Below, piece by piece: positions 37,287 through 46,325 of a stretch of 64,000 nucleotides of DNA. Position 1 is the stretch's first letter; every line of letters starts with the position of its first letter. The notes below the pieces were generated by a model. The model had not been told where the DNA came from. It did not search any database and saw only the letters and a program-made list of their open reading frames with translations. The translations under genes were made by a program, and so were the position numbers. Source of the DNA: Phylloscopus collybita (taxonomy: Eukaryota > Chordata > Aves > Passeriformes > Phylloscopidae). The stretch spans positions 7,149,501 to 7,213,500 of the forward strand of contig JAJNNQ010000013.1 of NCBI GenBank assembly GCA_027886175.1, in the 5' to 3' direction.

Positions 37287-40200
37287 CTTAAGAAATCAAA
37301 AAGTACTGCATTAGTGCATCTTCCAGCATTTATTGCTTTTAACCCTGGTGCCCAGTTTGTCATCTACCTATGGCTTTAAGTGATCTAATTAAATGTATCT
37401 CAGTTAATAGCAACAATTCTTTTCTATTTTTTGGGAAAAAAAATTGAAAAACCATTTTTAAATGACGGTGGTAAAAGGATATATGCTGTAGTAGATTTTA
37501 TACCTAAATAAAGATTCATTGATTAAGAAGAAAATACATGTTTCTTCTGAAAGACAGGAATTAAATAAACATAAGCCAGTTCCAAAACAAAATGAAAAAT
37601 TAATTTTCAGCTTTTCAACATTTTAATTTTTTTCAGCTACTGAAAAAAAAACCATCTTTGCTTCACAGCAGGGGCAGATTGAACCTGTTCAGTGGTCTTT
37701 GTACTTTACCCACATTGTTCCAACTCTATCCTTGTATTAAGTCACTGGGGTACAAATTAGGCTCTGACTTGGTGAGTAATGAGTTTAGGTGAATTAAAAA
37801 TTAACAGGCTACTTTCACTGAGGCATCCAGAAGAGGAATTTTCATAGTGTATCCTATAGAATGCTACTATCAAAAGGCAGTTAATGACTCAAGAGTAGAA
37901 AAACTGCCATCAAAAGCTATTATAACAGTGGAGATGCCTCACATAGGAACCAACTTCACAAGGCCCAGCTTAAGGAATGATTTTTAATTAATCCAAGGTC
38001 TAACTATTCTAATCTTAACACTGAAGCCTTATTGTCAATTTATGAGGCTACAGCAAGAAGGCAATAAGCACAAAAGAGCACGAAGCAATTTAAAAAGCCA
38101 GCAAGTATTTCAGCATTTTTTAGCTTCATTGTAAGTGTAAGCCAGATCTGTTTTAACATTAAATGGCTCACTAAGAATCAGAAAATCCTTGCAAAAATAG
38201 GGAAGTGCTTAGGACACTGTCTTAAAAACCAGAAGTTTTGGTATTCCATTTTATTGTCAAGTGAACCACTCAATGGACTTCTGGGAGAAATTAGGAGATG
38301 TGTGAGATGCAATCCCATTGTGCATACAGCAATATTTGAGCAATAGAAAATACAAGCAAGCAATCTTGGTACCACTATTTGAGAAACACTTGATGCATTT
38401 GTATGAGAATAGGTATAATTTTAGAAACAGTGGTAGAAGAACACCATGGAATGAAATGGAAGAGCAGCAAATCACATGCTCTACAGCTATTGCAAGACTT
38501 GGTCAGTTTTGTAATAACTATGTCCACTTTGCTGCATTATCTACCTTGAGGTATTAACCACCCAAACTGGTTTTGCCTAGCCTCAAAAAACTAATATGCC
38601 TGGTAAGGTCAAAATATCATGTAAAGGGGTGGGAAATGCAGAAGAGAACAGAATTAAGAGCTGAAGCTCATTTGCCTTCAGTCATCCAGTTTTAGATGCA
38701 ACATCAGAAAGCCAAAAGCAAGTTCGTTCTCAAATTCTTTAATGTGTCGATGCCAGACAAGATGTTGAGAGACGGGTGGAATTCTCAAAGTTGACAGAAA
38801 TGTTAGAAACAGCTCAAGGAGCAATTTCTAGGGGCATTTTTACTTTGTCCTTTTCTGCTGTGATAGGCACTTCTTGAAAAAAAAAAAAAAGCTACTTCAG
38901 TTTTATTTGCTTTGGAGGCATTGACATGCTTATCTTGCTTTATCAGACCAAAACTAAATGAGAGTTTTATTGCATGTTAAGAGTGTTCACATGGCTTTGT
39001 TCTAGATTACTACTTCTGACCCAGCCCTTCACTATTCCTACCACTATCTAAAATGGCATTTAGCTACTTGAATATTATTTTTTATAACAAAAGATGGGAG
39101 CAATTAACAGATGATACCCTTATGATAGCAAAGATTGAACAACCAAGGGCAGGGTGAGTATAAAATATTACTGTAAAACAGACTGGACTAGAGGCAGTCA
39201 GGAAGTATTTTAGTATATTTTCAAATATGAGTTTTCTTTCATTCTATAATAGCAGTGTGTATTCTTCACAGCTTATATAATGCACCCACCAGTCACAGCT
39301 GGGTCCCTTGCAACAAATAATATTTCCCAGGCTGAAGCTTTTGGAAGTTTAATGAAAGCTGAATTTATTAGACATGTGCAATTTTATTAAAATTAACTAA
39401 CTCAAAGGTCTGTAAAAAAGACATCCATACATAAAATAAGTGCAGCTCTGAGAAAGGTTTGGGTTACAGCTTCCCTTAGCTCACCACAAGAACCTAATTT
39501 CCCAGACAGCACAAGACTGCAGTGCAAACAGTGCTAACTCAGACTTATGGTTGAGCATCACTCATTAAGTCCTTTTGCAAAGGAGAAAAATCAAAAGTCT
39601 CTTCTCAACCATGCAGCCATAACTGGGCTGTGCCTTGCCCCAAGGGGACTGTACCAAGCACGCTGAGCACCAGGGGCTTTCTTCTGGTCCCAACAGCATG
39701 CATTGACCTGTGCAAACGCCTTCTTGCATATTTGCATACCTGGACCTTCCACGCACGTTACTTCCTGCTGCTGCTGCTGCTGCTTTTGGAAACTGCACCT
39801 CTTCATCAGGTTTTCAGCTCTGGTTTGGAAAGAGAAGTTTAAGCTTTTTGTTGTCATACTGTAGAGTTCCTAATACAGACTATTATAGGTTAGTAAGATA
39901 CCTAGCAAGTTTGTCCTCTGCCAGTCTCTCCCGAACACAGAGTTCCCGTTCTCTCTCTGGAAGTAGAAATAGGGTAGTATGCAGTGTGAACACGTAAATG
40001 TTAGACTGACTGTGCATGGTGGGCTTCTCTTACAGGGAAAGACAGCAGTAACAGCCAGTCAGATGCACCCACACTTCTGATTCTATGGCTCTAAACAGAG
40101 GGAACTGCTGTGTAGATACACCTTTATCAATGCACTAATAAAGCACTGACAAGTACTCTGAACTGCCACGCACGCTTCTGTCCCAAACTCTGACACGTCT

Positions 40201-43200
40201 GCAACAACAAAGAGATAGCAACTTTCTATTCTGCACATTAACTCATGGCACATATGACACTAGATTTAAATATTTATCTACCAGATATTGTAATTCAGCT
40301 ATGATTAAACACCCTGCTTACAATAGTAACAGCTGTTATTCAGGCTCAGATAAAAAAATATATATGGTTAAAAACTCTATTGCAAAGCTTACTGCACGTG
40401 CAGAGAGATATTTTATGTGGGCAGGAAATGCCAACACCTGAGGACCAGCCATTTATAGACTCACAGGTAAAGCTACCTGTGGGGTACAGCTTTTATACAA
40501 GTAGGTGACAGTTTACTCAAAGATATTTTTTTTCCTCCAGCATCAGGCTCACCTTAGTTTGCATGTCAGTATAGGCAATGTTTACTTACTCAGTAGGTGA
40601 AAAGCAACCTACACTGCACAGTGCAGGCCCTATGTTTCTGTATACTTTCCAACTGCCACTCATGCTTAATAATCCTCACAAACCACAGTTCCATATCTAA
40701 ACTGCCAATTCTATCTTAGTAACTTAAAACAGAAGTTAGTATAGCAGAGTAAGCCCTAAGCATTCTTGGTTTGGTCTTTAGACACAATTTTAGTGGTGAA
40801 TGCAGGACTACAGTATCCTAGTGCATTAGAATGAGGGTTGTGGAAACTGTCTACTTTTTCTTCCTCCAACTGAATCAGAATCCCATTGCCACCCCCTTCC
40901 CAAAATGGAATAGCATACGCTCCAGGCGTTGTTCTCTCTCTTTAATGGCTTGCTCTCGCTCCTGTAATTGTTGCTCCTTCCGTTTCAGCTCATTCGCTAC
41001 AACATCTGAGTATTGCAGCCTGTCTGGAACCCATGGTCTCAAGCCTCTTCTTTCAAAATTTTGTTTTTGTTCTTCTGTCACCACATCTTCTATCAAGGGG
41101 TGCTGCAGAATATCTTCAACAGAAGGTCGGCAGTAATCCTAAAGGAAAGACATTACCAACAGGTTCCATCTGTAAGAAGAAACATTAAGGCCAGAGATTC
41201 CCAAGCAAGACCAGCTGAGGTGCTACAAAGTGAAGGAGAGATTGGACAAAACTGGAGTTAGGAAGCAGTAGCACAACCAGATGATAAAAGCTAAGAGAGG
41301 AGGCTGTAACCAGCCTTCAGATCCAGAGCTGCAAGTCTGTGTCTCCCAGCCCAGGGGCTCTCTCCTTGCAGAGTCAGAAGGAGGTGGGTGAGGCTACAGA
41401 GGCAGCTGCCAGCAGATTCCTCAGCTAACACTCTGCTGAGCAATCCATGCCTGCTGGAGGCTTGGGTGCTTGTTACAGCTTTGTTGTCCCATGCCATATT
41501 CTTCTCAACACCCCCGCATCAGCCATGGGGGAACAAGCTATCCATTAGCCATATAAAGCAAACCCTAAAATGAAGGCAAAACAGCCCCTTCCAGCTTCCA
41601 AACACACTAGCATCATTTTAACCCTGAGATTACAAAGCCTCAGGAAGCATGCAGTCAGGAAATCCCATGTAAGCCAATACAGAGGCAGCCTTTTGGCACC
41701 CTGTTACCCTGGCATGACACTTGAGCTGCTGCCTTTGTTTGATGGGCCCAGCACAACTCCTCCCTCCTTCCTCTACTAGTGCCAGTGACAAAGCAGTAAC
41801 AACCACTACTCCAGGTTGGTTGGTTTCATAATGAGAAGAAAAACAAATATTTCAGTTCTAGCTCAAATTATAGGTGGAAAAATTAGTAATTGGTTCTTAC
41901 CTTTACATTCAGCATCTCCTTGAGAAGGTCGTTCAGCTCATCTGAGTAACGATATGGGATTCGCCTGAACCTCCCTTCCCTTATCTTTTCTGCCAGATCC
42001 TTTTGGTTGTAAGCTGTAAATGGAGGCCTGAAGAAGAAAATTTTTCTTGGATTCCTTTCACTAGTTTTACAGGACTTATTTTCAGAAAACAAAAAGTATC
42101 AGACTATGAAAAAACCCTGCAGTCAAGGTTTGTTTTGACCACCTAATGCCAAGGCTAGCAGAGAAATAAAAATCTAGGACTAGTCTCTGAAACCTTTAAG
42201 CTTTCATCTATACAAAATATAATCACACCTACATTAGCAGTTATGTTTCCACATTTGCTATCATATTATCATACTTACGAAAGAGCACATAATTCATACA
42301 CAAGACATCCTAGCGACCAGATGTCAGATTTTTCATTGTATGACATGTAGTTCATTTGCTCCTAAAGAAAGAGAACAATCTTAGGTTTATTAACAAAGAC
42401 ATGATTCCGCTATTGCAGGATAATCGGCTACTATTCAAACCTGAAATAAACTAAATACTAGGAGTAGCTTCTAATATTCCATCTTAATTAATATCCATAT
42501 CTACTCTTACAAGAAGGATTTTAACTATTTGTGGCAGTACTACACTGTAGAAGACTAAAATGTTGCACCAATCTTTAGTTGATGCAACTCTGTTTCAGCC
42601 AACATTAATTTTTCCCACACAAAGTGCCCTGTATCAGGGAAATAAGTTATTCCTGCTCATTTCCACTACAAATTAAAAGCTGCTGTTAGGAGGTAATTTA
42701 ATAAGCTCTTTACCTTAACAGGATGAAGCATAAAAGCTCTCTAACTTCCCTGTTCCTTTTTAGGAACAATACACTCCAACATCTCTAATATCCCAAGAAT
42801 ATAAGAAAACTTACACAGCGAAGAGCAATTGTAATTAGAAAGAAGTTGATTGAGTGGGGAAAAAAGGAGATGAAAATAACTGCAAAATAACCTTGTCTCC
42901 AGAACATATATACTCTATGAAAAAGGTCACCTGCAGTTAAGACCAATAAGGCTTCCATAAAACCTTTCAAACATTCATAGACTCTGAGACCAATGCAGCA
43001 CCCATTGAAGTGGCAAAAGGGAAGATAATGTATAGAAGGGAGGGTCTTACTGGAGACATGTAATATGGAGTGCCAACAAACGTTGTGGCAAAGCTGGTGT
43101 CATGGTGCAATATCCTAGCCAGTCCAAAGTCTCCGAGTTTCACGTTCTGTTTGCTATCTAGAAAGACATTTGCTGGTTTCAGGTCACGGTGCACAGTGAC

Positions 43201-44845
43201 TCCACCATCACTCCGTCTGTGACACTCCTTCAAGGCCAACGTCAACTGAGTCAACACTCGGAGAACAAAGTTTTCGTCCAAGAAATGCCTGAAAAATGAA
43301 CACATCCTTTAATGGATTTTCTGAGCACACATCAGTTTGACTAGCCACTGCCAGTTGTAGTTCCATAACTTTTTAATAATACTGTCAATAAAACACCACT
43401 GAAATAACCACTATCAGCAACAGGCAGCTAGGTATTTTACTTCTAAAATTGATTTTTTTAAGAAAAAATCATTGCAAGTATGTCAGAAAGCATTGAGGCT
43501 TTCATTGCAGAATCCCTGCAGTATTTCCTTCCTCCCCCAAACCGTCACACAGCATTTTCACTTCTCACAACACAAAAACCAATTTGATGCTTTGTGATGA
43601 GATCTGTCCCTTTGATCACTTAAGATAATAACACATTGTCACCTGTTAAGAATGAGCAATATACAGTAACAGCCAAAACAGGACCAATTTTTAAAATACA
43701 GACTTCCTTAAATGAAAACACTGATGCTGGTGGGCAGCTGCAGAACTGTTTTAGAATATCCTCACAAAGTAAGAGGCGGTGCCATGTACCTGTTTGACCT
43801 AATGTGAAAATTGACACTATACTTAAGTAGGATGCTAAGTTTAAGATTATACCAAGGTGAAGCCTTATCAATTTAATGTCTCTCCAAGCTCTATATACAG
43901 GCAGACAAAATAGCTTTTCACATTGTATTCAAAAATCACTCCTCCCTTCCACACATTTTGGTGTTCTCATAAAACACAGGGTCCCAGGAGTTTTACTCAT
44001 GGGGAAGGCCAGAACCCACAGACCAAGCTGCCTGTCAAAAAGAGCTGCGACCTCCTGGTTTATGTTCTCAACCCCATTCATAACCAGAAACCCCTCAACA
44101 GCTTCTGCCTCACAGGAGAGCTCTGGGTTTTTTACTACTTCAGCACCAACATCCAATCCGGCGATGCATTCAATTAGAACAGCTCCCATTGCTGTTGGAA
44201 CTTTGTACAAAACCTTTCACACGTGAGAAGAGTTGTTGGCTCCTAAGGGTTAAACCCGAAACTGCTCAGAAGTTACAAAACAAGTTTCCCTTCTCTCTGG
44301 ACAGCCCAAGACTCATGCAAGACATTCCAAACGCGCCACAGGAACATTTCACGTGCCTTTCTTTCGCGCATTTGGCGATCAAGCTGGCCAGGTCTCCCCC
44401 ATCGCAGTACTCCATGACGATGTACAGGGTGGTGCTGCTCCTGTCGATGATGCGATCGTAGTAGCGCACGATGTTCGGGTGCCGCAGCTCCCTCAGCAAG
44501 TTCACCTCCGACACGAGCATCTGCTTCTCCGACTCCGTCATCGCGCCATAGTCCAGCTCCTTCCATACCAAGATCTGCGGAGGCAGAAACACCCTGAGCA
44601 GTGACCGGGACAGCGGCCGGGGCCGCGCAGGGGGAGGCCGGGCTGCCAGAGCCGCTCGCTCGCGTGTCGCGCAGAGCCGCCAGCACCGGGCAAGGACGCA
44701 CGGCAGCAGCAAAGCTGCGCTACCCCCGCCGCCTCCTCCTCCTCCTCACCTTGCCGTCGGCCTTGCGGCGCACCTTGCGGCACTTCCCGTAGGAGCCGGC
44801 GCCGATGGTGAGCAGCACCTCGTAGTCGTCGGGGCGGCTGGGCAT
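37060..44845 (-). CDS. NEK2: NEK2 serine/threonine kinase, nine coding exons
   Basis: NIMA-related kinase of centrosomes that phosphorylates linker proteins such as rootletin and C-Nap1 so that centrosomes separate at G2/M. Exons 44845-44750, 44574-44357, 43288-43051, 42361-42279, 42027-41901, 41138-40919, 39956-39902, 39819-39740 and 37286-37060 join without a frame break into 447 residues (human 445). Kinase features: Gly-rich loop GAGSYG at 15-20, catalytic Lys37, alpha-C Glu55, HRD at 138-140, DFG at 158-160, activation-loop TTFVGT and SPE at 183-185. A leucine-zipper-type coiled coil follows at about 300-355, rich in E, R, Q and K. The C-terminus is GMR, the Met-Arg tail used for APC/C binding. 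Oddities: intron 2 is GC-AG, an 82-nt intron splits the usual exon 7, a six-Gln run is present, and the KVHF and KEN motifs of human NEK2 are absent. The promoter has CCAAT and CDE/CHR elements typical of G2/M genes. Confidence 0.95.
39364..39739 (-). other. NEK2: Possible alternative NEK2 3' terminal exon (NEK2B-like)
   Basis: Reading straight through the exon 7b donor keeps the frame open to a TGA at 39593-39591, adding 49 residues after residue 372. Minus-strand AATAAA hexamers follow at 39388-39383 and 39369-39364. The human short form NEK2B arises by polyadenylation inside the equivalent last intron. No transcript evidence is available here. Confidence 0.35.
39740..39819 (-). CDS. NEK2: NEK2 coding exon 7b, with CAG run
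   Basis: Completes an Arg codon and encodes [12 protein letters not shown], six Gln from pure CAG codons, then EVTCVEGP plus one base. The acceptor is AACCAG|AGCT and the donor GTCCAG|GTATGC, phase 1. It begins only 82 bp after exon 7a. The segment after AENL is three residues longer than in human, at the Gln run. Confidence 0.9.
39762..39783 (-). repeat. CAG trinucleotide run inside NEK2 coding sequence
   Basis: Pure CAG repeats on the minus strand encode six consecutive Gln in NEK2 exon 7b. Because the codons are uninterrupted, the length is likely to vary between individuals or species. Confidence 0.85.
39902..39956 (-). CDS. NEK2: NEK2 coding exon 7a (55 nt)
   Basis: Encodes [16 protein letters not shown] with split codons at both ends, nearly identical to the human coiled-coil segment. 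The acceptor is CTTCCAG|AGAG and the donor GCTAG|GTATC, phase 2. The exon is short but certain from homology and phase. Confidence 0.92.
40919..41138 (-). CDS. NEK2: NEK2 coding exon 6
   Basis: Residues 255-327 plus one base. It ends the kinase domain ([15 protein letters not shown]) and starts the coiled coil ([19 protein letters not shown]). The acceptor is TTTAG|GATTAC and the donor GAGC|GTATGC, phase 1. It aligns without gaps to the remembered human exon. Confidence 0.93.
41901..42027 (-). CDS. NEK2: NEK2 coding exon 5
   Basis: Residues 212-254, [18 protein letters not shown] through the C-lobe to MLNVK. The acceptor is TTCTTCAG|GCC and the donor AAAG|GTAAGA, phase 0. Confidence 0.95.
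42279..42361 (-). CDS. NEK2: NEK2 coding exon 4
   Basis: Encodes residues 185-211 plus two bases of Ser212, starting [18 protein letters not shown] (the APE-like Glu and the alpha-F helix Asp-Ile-Trp-Ser). The acceptor is TTTAG|GAGC and the donor CTTTC|GTAAGT. It is too short to show as a standalone reading frame but is unambiguous by homology and phase. Confidence 0.95.
43051..43288 (-). CDS. NEK2: NEK2 coding exon 3
   Basis: Completes Arg105 and encodes residues 106-184: catalytic loop [11 protein letters not shown], and the activation loop up to MSP. The acceptor is TTTTTCAG|GCAT and the donor CCA|GTAAGA. The segment before HRD is one residue shorter than in human. Confidence 0.95.
44357..44574 (-). 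CDS. NEK2: NEK2 coding exon 2 (GC donor)
   Basis: Residues 33-104 plus two bases of Arg105, with the ATP-anchoring Lys37 (VWKE), Glu55 and the hinge (MEYCDGGDL). The acceptor is CCGCAG|ATC. The only donor that keeps frame with exon 3 is AAAG|GCACGT, a GC donor. The nearby GT three bases further on would put exon 3 out of frame. Confidence 0.92.
44750..44845 (-). CDS. NEK2: NEK2 coding exon 1
   Basis: Residues 1-32, beginning [11 protein letters not shown] and including the glycine-rich ATP loop. It ends in phase 0 with donor CAAG|GTGAGG. Intron 1 is only 175 nt and lies inside the CpG island. Confidence 0.95.
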
Positions 44846-44903
44846 GGCGGGCAGCGCAGGGACCCCGCCGGGGCACGCAGGCCCCTGCGCTCGCGCCGCG
44901 CCG

Positions 44904-44917
44904 TTCAAACGCACCGC
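44904..44917 (-). promoter_or_regulatory. NEK2: CDE/CHR cell-cycle element
   Basis: On the minus strand, GCGG is followed after exactly four bases (TGCG) by TTTGAA, which is the CDE-N4-CHR arrangement bound by DREAM and B-MYB/FOXM1 complexes in G2/M genes. It lies about 60 bp upstream of the NEK2 ATG. NEK2 is a known cell-cycle-regulated DREAM target. Confidence 0.65.
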
Positions 44918-44920
44918 ACC

Positions 44921-45009
44921 GCCCGCCCATTGGCCGCGCCGCCCTCGCGCCCCGCCCGCCAATTGGCTGCGCCGCCCTCGCGCCCCGCCCGCCCATTGGC
45001 TGCGCTGCC
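44921..45009 (-). repeat. 33-bp tandem repeat (2.7 copies) carrying three CCAAT boxes
   Basis: Units begin at 44921, 44954 and 44987 and differ at only about two positions. Each carries one CCAAT box on the minus strand (ATTGG on plus at 44929, 44962 and 44995). The spacing is 33 bp each time, and the nearest box is about 12 bp upstream of the CDE half. NF-Y boxes about 31-33 bp apart upstream of a CHR are the usual layout of G2/M promoters. Confidence 0.85.
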
Positions 45010-45465
45010 GTAAACAGCACCCGCGAAGCCTGGCGGGTACGGCCGTTAGCGCCGGGGGCGGGGCCCGCGCACACCGCGAGACGGAGGCGGGGCTCCCCTC
45101 GCCCCGCCCCGCCCGGGGGCTGAGGGGGCGGCTCCTCTCCCGCCGCTCTTCCCGCTGTTTCGCTTTCTTTTCCCGGACTTTTCCCTTTTCCTTTCCTTCC
45201 CTTCTGCCTGATTAGACAAATCACCAGGCCTGTAGGTATCCATGAGGCACATATTCATAGCTCCTCAGGAAGGGGCGGGTTTTTTTTTTGCTTTAAAAAT
45301 AACAGTAAATCATCGGCTTTCCTGAAATGCTTACATCTGTTGGATAGATAGTGACAGAAAGTTGGAACGTCATAGCAGAGTTTTTTTTATTATTCAGAAA
45401 TGCTAAAAAAAACCTTAAACTGTTTAAAATAACGTAAACCTAGTCTGGGTTTATTGCAGTCTACA

Positions 45466-45785
45466 GCTTTTTCGTGAGGGGAAGAGGAGGGGCGGGCACT
45501 GATCTCTTCTCTGCGGTCCCCAGTGCCAGGACCCGAGGGGATGGCCTGAAGCTGTGTCAGGGCAGGTTTAGGCTGGGTATTAGAAAAAGGTTTTTCACCC
45601 AAAGGGTGGCTGAGCACTGGAACAGGCTCCCCAGAGCAGTGGTCACAGCACAGCCTAGGAGTTCAGGGAGCCTTTGGACAATGCTCTCAGGGCCATGGTG
45701 TGACTCTTGGGGTGTCCTGTGCAGGGCCAGGAGTTGGGCTCGATGGTCCTTGTGGGTCCCTTCCAGCTCAGCATGGCCTGTGAAA
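45466..45785 (+). mobile_element. 5'-truncated CR1 LINE
   Basis: About 320 bp, a different CR1 subfamily from the copy at 34.9 kb: AGTGCCAGGACCCGAGGGGA, CACCCAAAGGGTGGCTGAGC, TGTGCAGGGCCAGGAGTTGG and GGTCCCTTCCAGCTCAGCAT. It sits about 300 bp upstream of the NEK2 CpG island. Confidence 0.92.
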
Positions 45786-46233
45786 ATCGTCCTTTAAAAT
45801 CAGTGTGGAAAATTTCTCATAATTATTTAAAATATCGCTCATGAAAAACTACCAAAGTAGTTTTAGCTGCTTTCCTGTCCCACCACATATAAACATGCAT
45901 GCTACATCATACACAAACCACCTGCTGAAAACAAACTAAAGAATGTAATGGCTTAAAACATAAGGTTAGGAAACAGCAAACTGTGGGAACACATCCAAAC
46001 GCTGAGGCAGCAAATACTGTGCTTACATTAAATGGCACTGAGTAACACCACAATATACTAATGGCAGTGTGTAAATATTCAGAGGAACGTAGTGTATTTT
46101 CTAGCATCATTTACGATAAGGAATGGTGCCAAGATGCAGTTCTGGATTCAATTTATTGTCTATCCATGTGGCAGTAGCTGTGACTGGAACAGGAACTCCT
46201 TCAGCAAAGCATTGGAACATTCTTGTAATAATT

Positions 46234-46325
46234 TAGAATCATCATGGCCTGGGCTGGAAGGGAACCTGAGGATCATTGTGTTCCAACCCCCTGCCATGGG
46301 CAGGGACACCTTTCATGGATCAGGT
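46234..46325 (-). mobile_element. CR1 3'-end fragment
   Basis: Inverted CR1 tail on the plus strand: TAGAATCATCATGGCCTGGG, then a block ending TTCCAACCCCCTGCCATGGG and CAGGGACACC. About 90 bp. Confidence 0.85.

Larger units (their letters stand above)
44600..45150. promoter_or_regulatory. NEK2: NEK2 promoter CpG island
   Basis: GC-rich, CpG-dense sequence spans intron 1, exon 1 and about 300 bp upstream. It contains three CCAAT boxes, a CDE/CHR element and GC boxes, and has no TATA box. The island falls away into a CR1 element that starts near 45466. Confidence 0.85.

Noticed and set aside
44266..44356. Continuation of NEK2 exon 2 through CACGTGAAA, or GT donor after CAC
   Set aside because: The GT donor would shift exon 3 out of frame, and read-through leaves the conserved kinase sequence. 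The GC donor is the only consistent choice.
44538..45224. 228-codon minus-strand frame across the NEK2 promoter
   Set aside because: Its repeated Ala-Arg-Ala-Gln-Pro-type segments are the translation of the 33-bp promoter repeat. The real exon 1 uses another frame.
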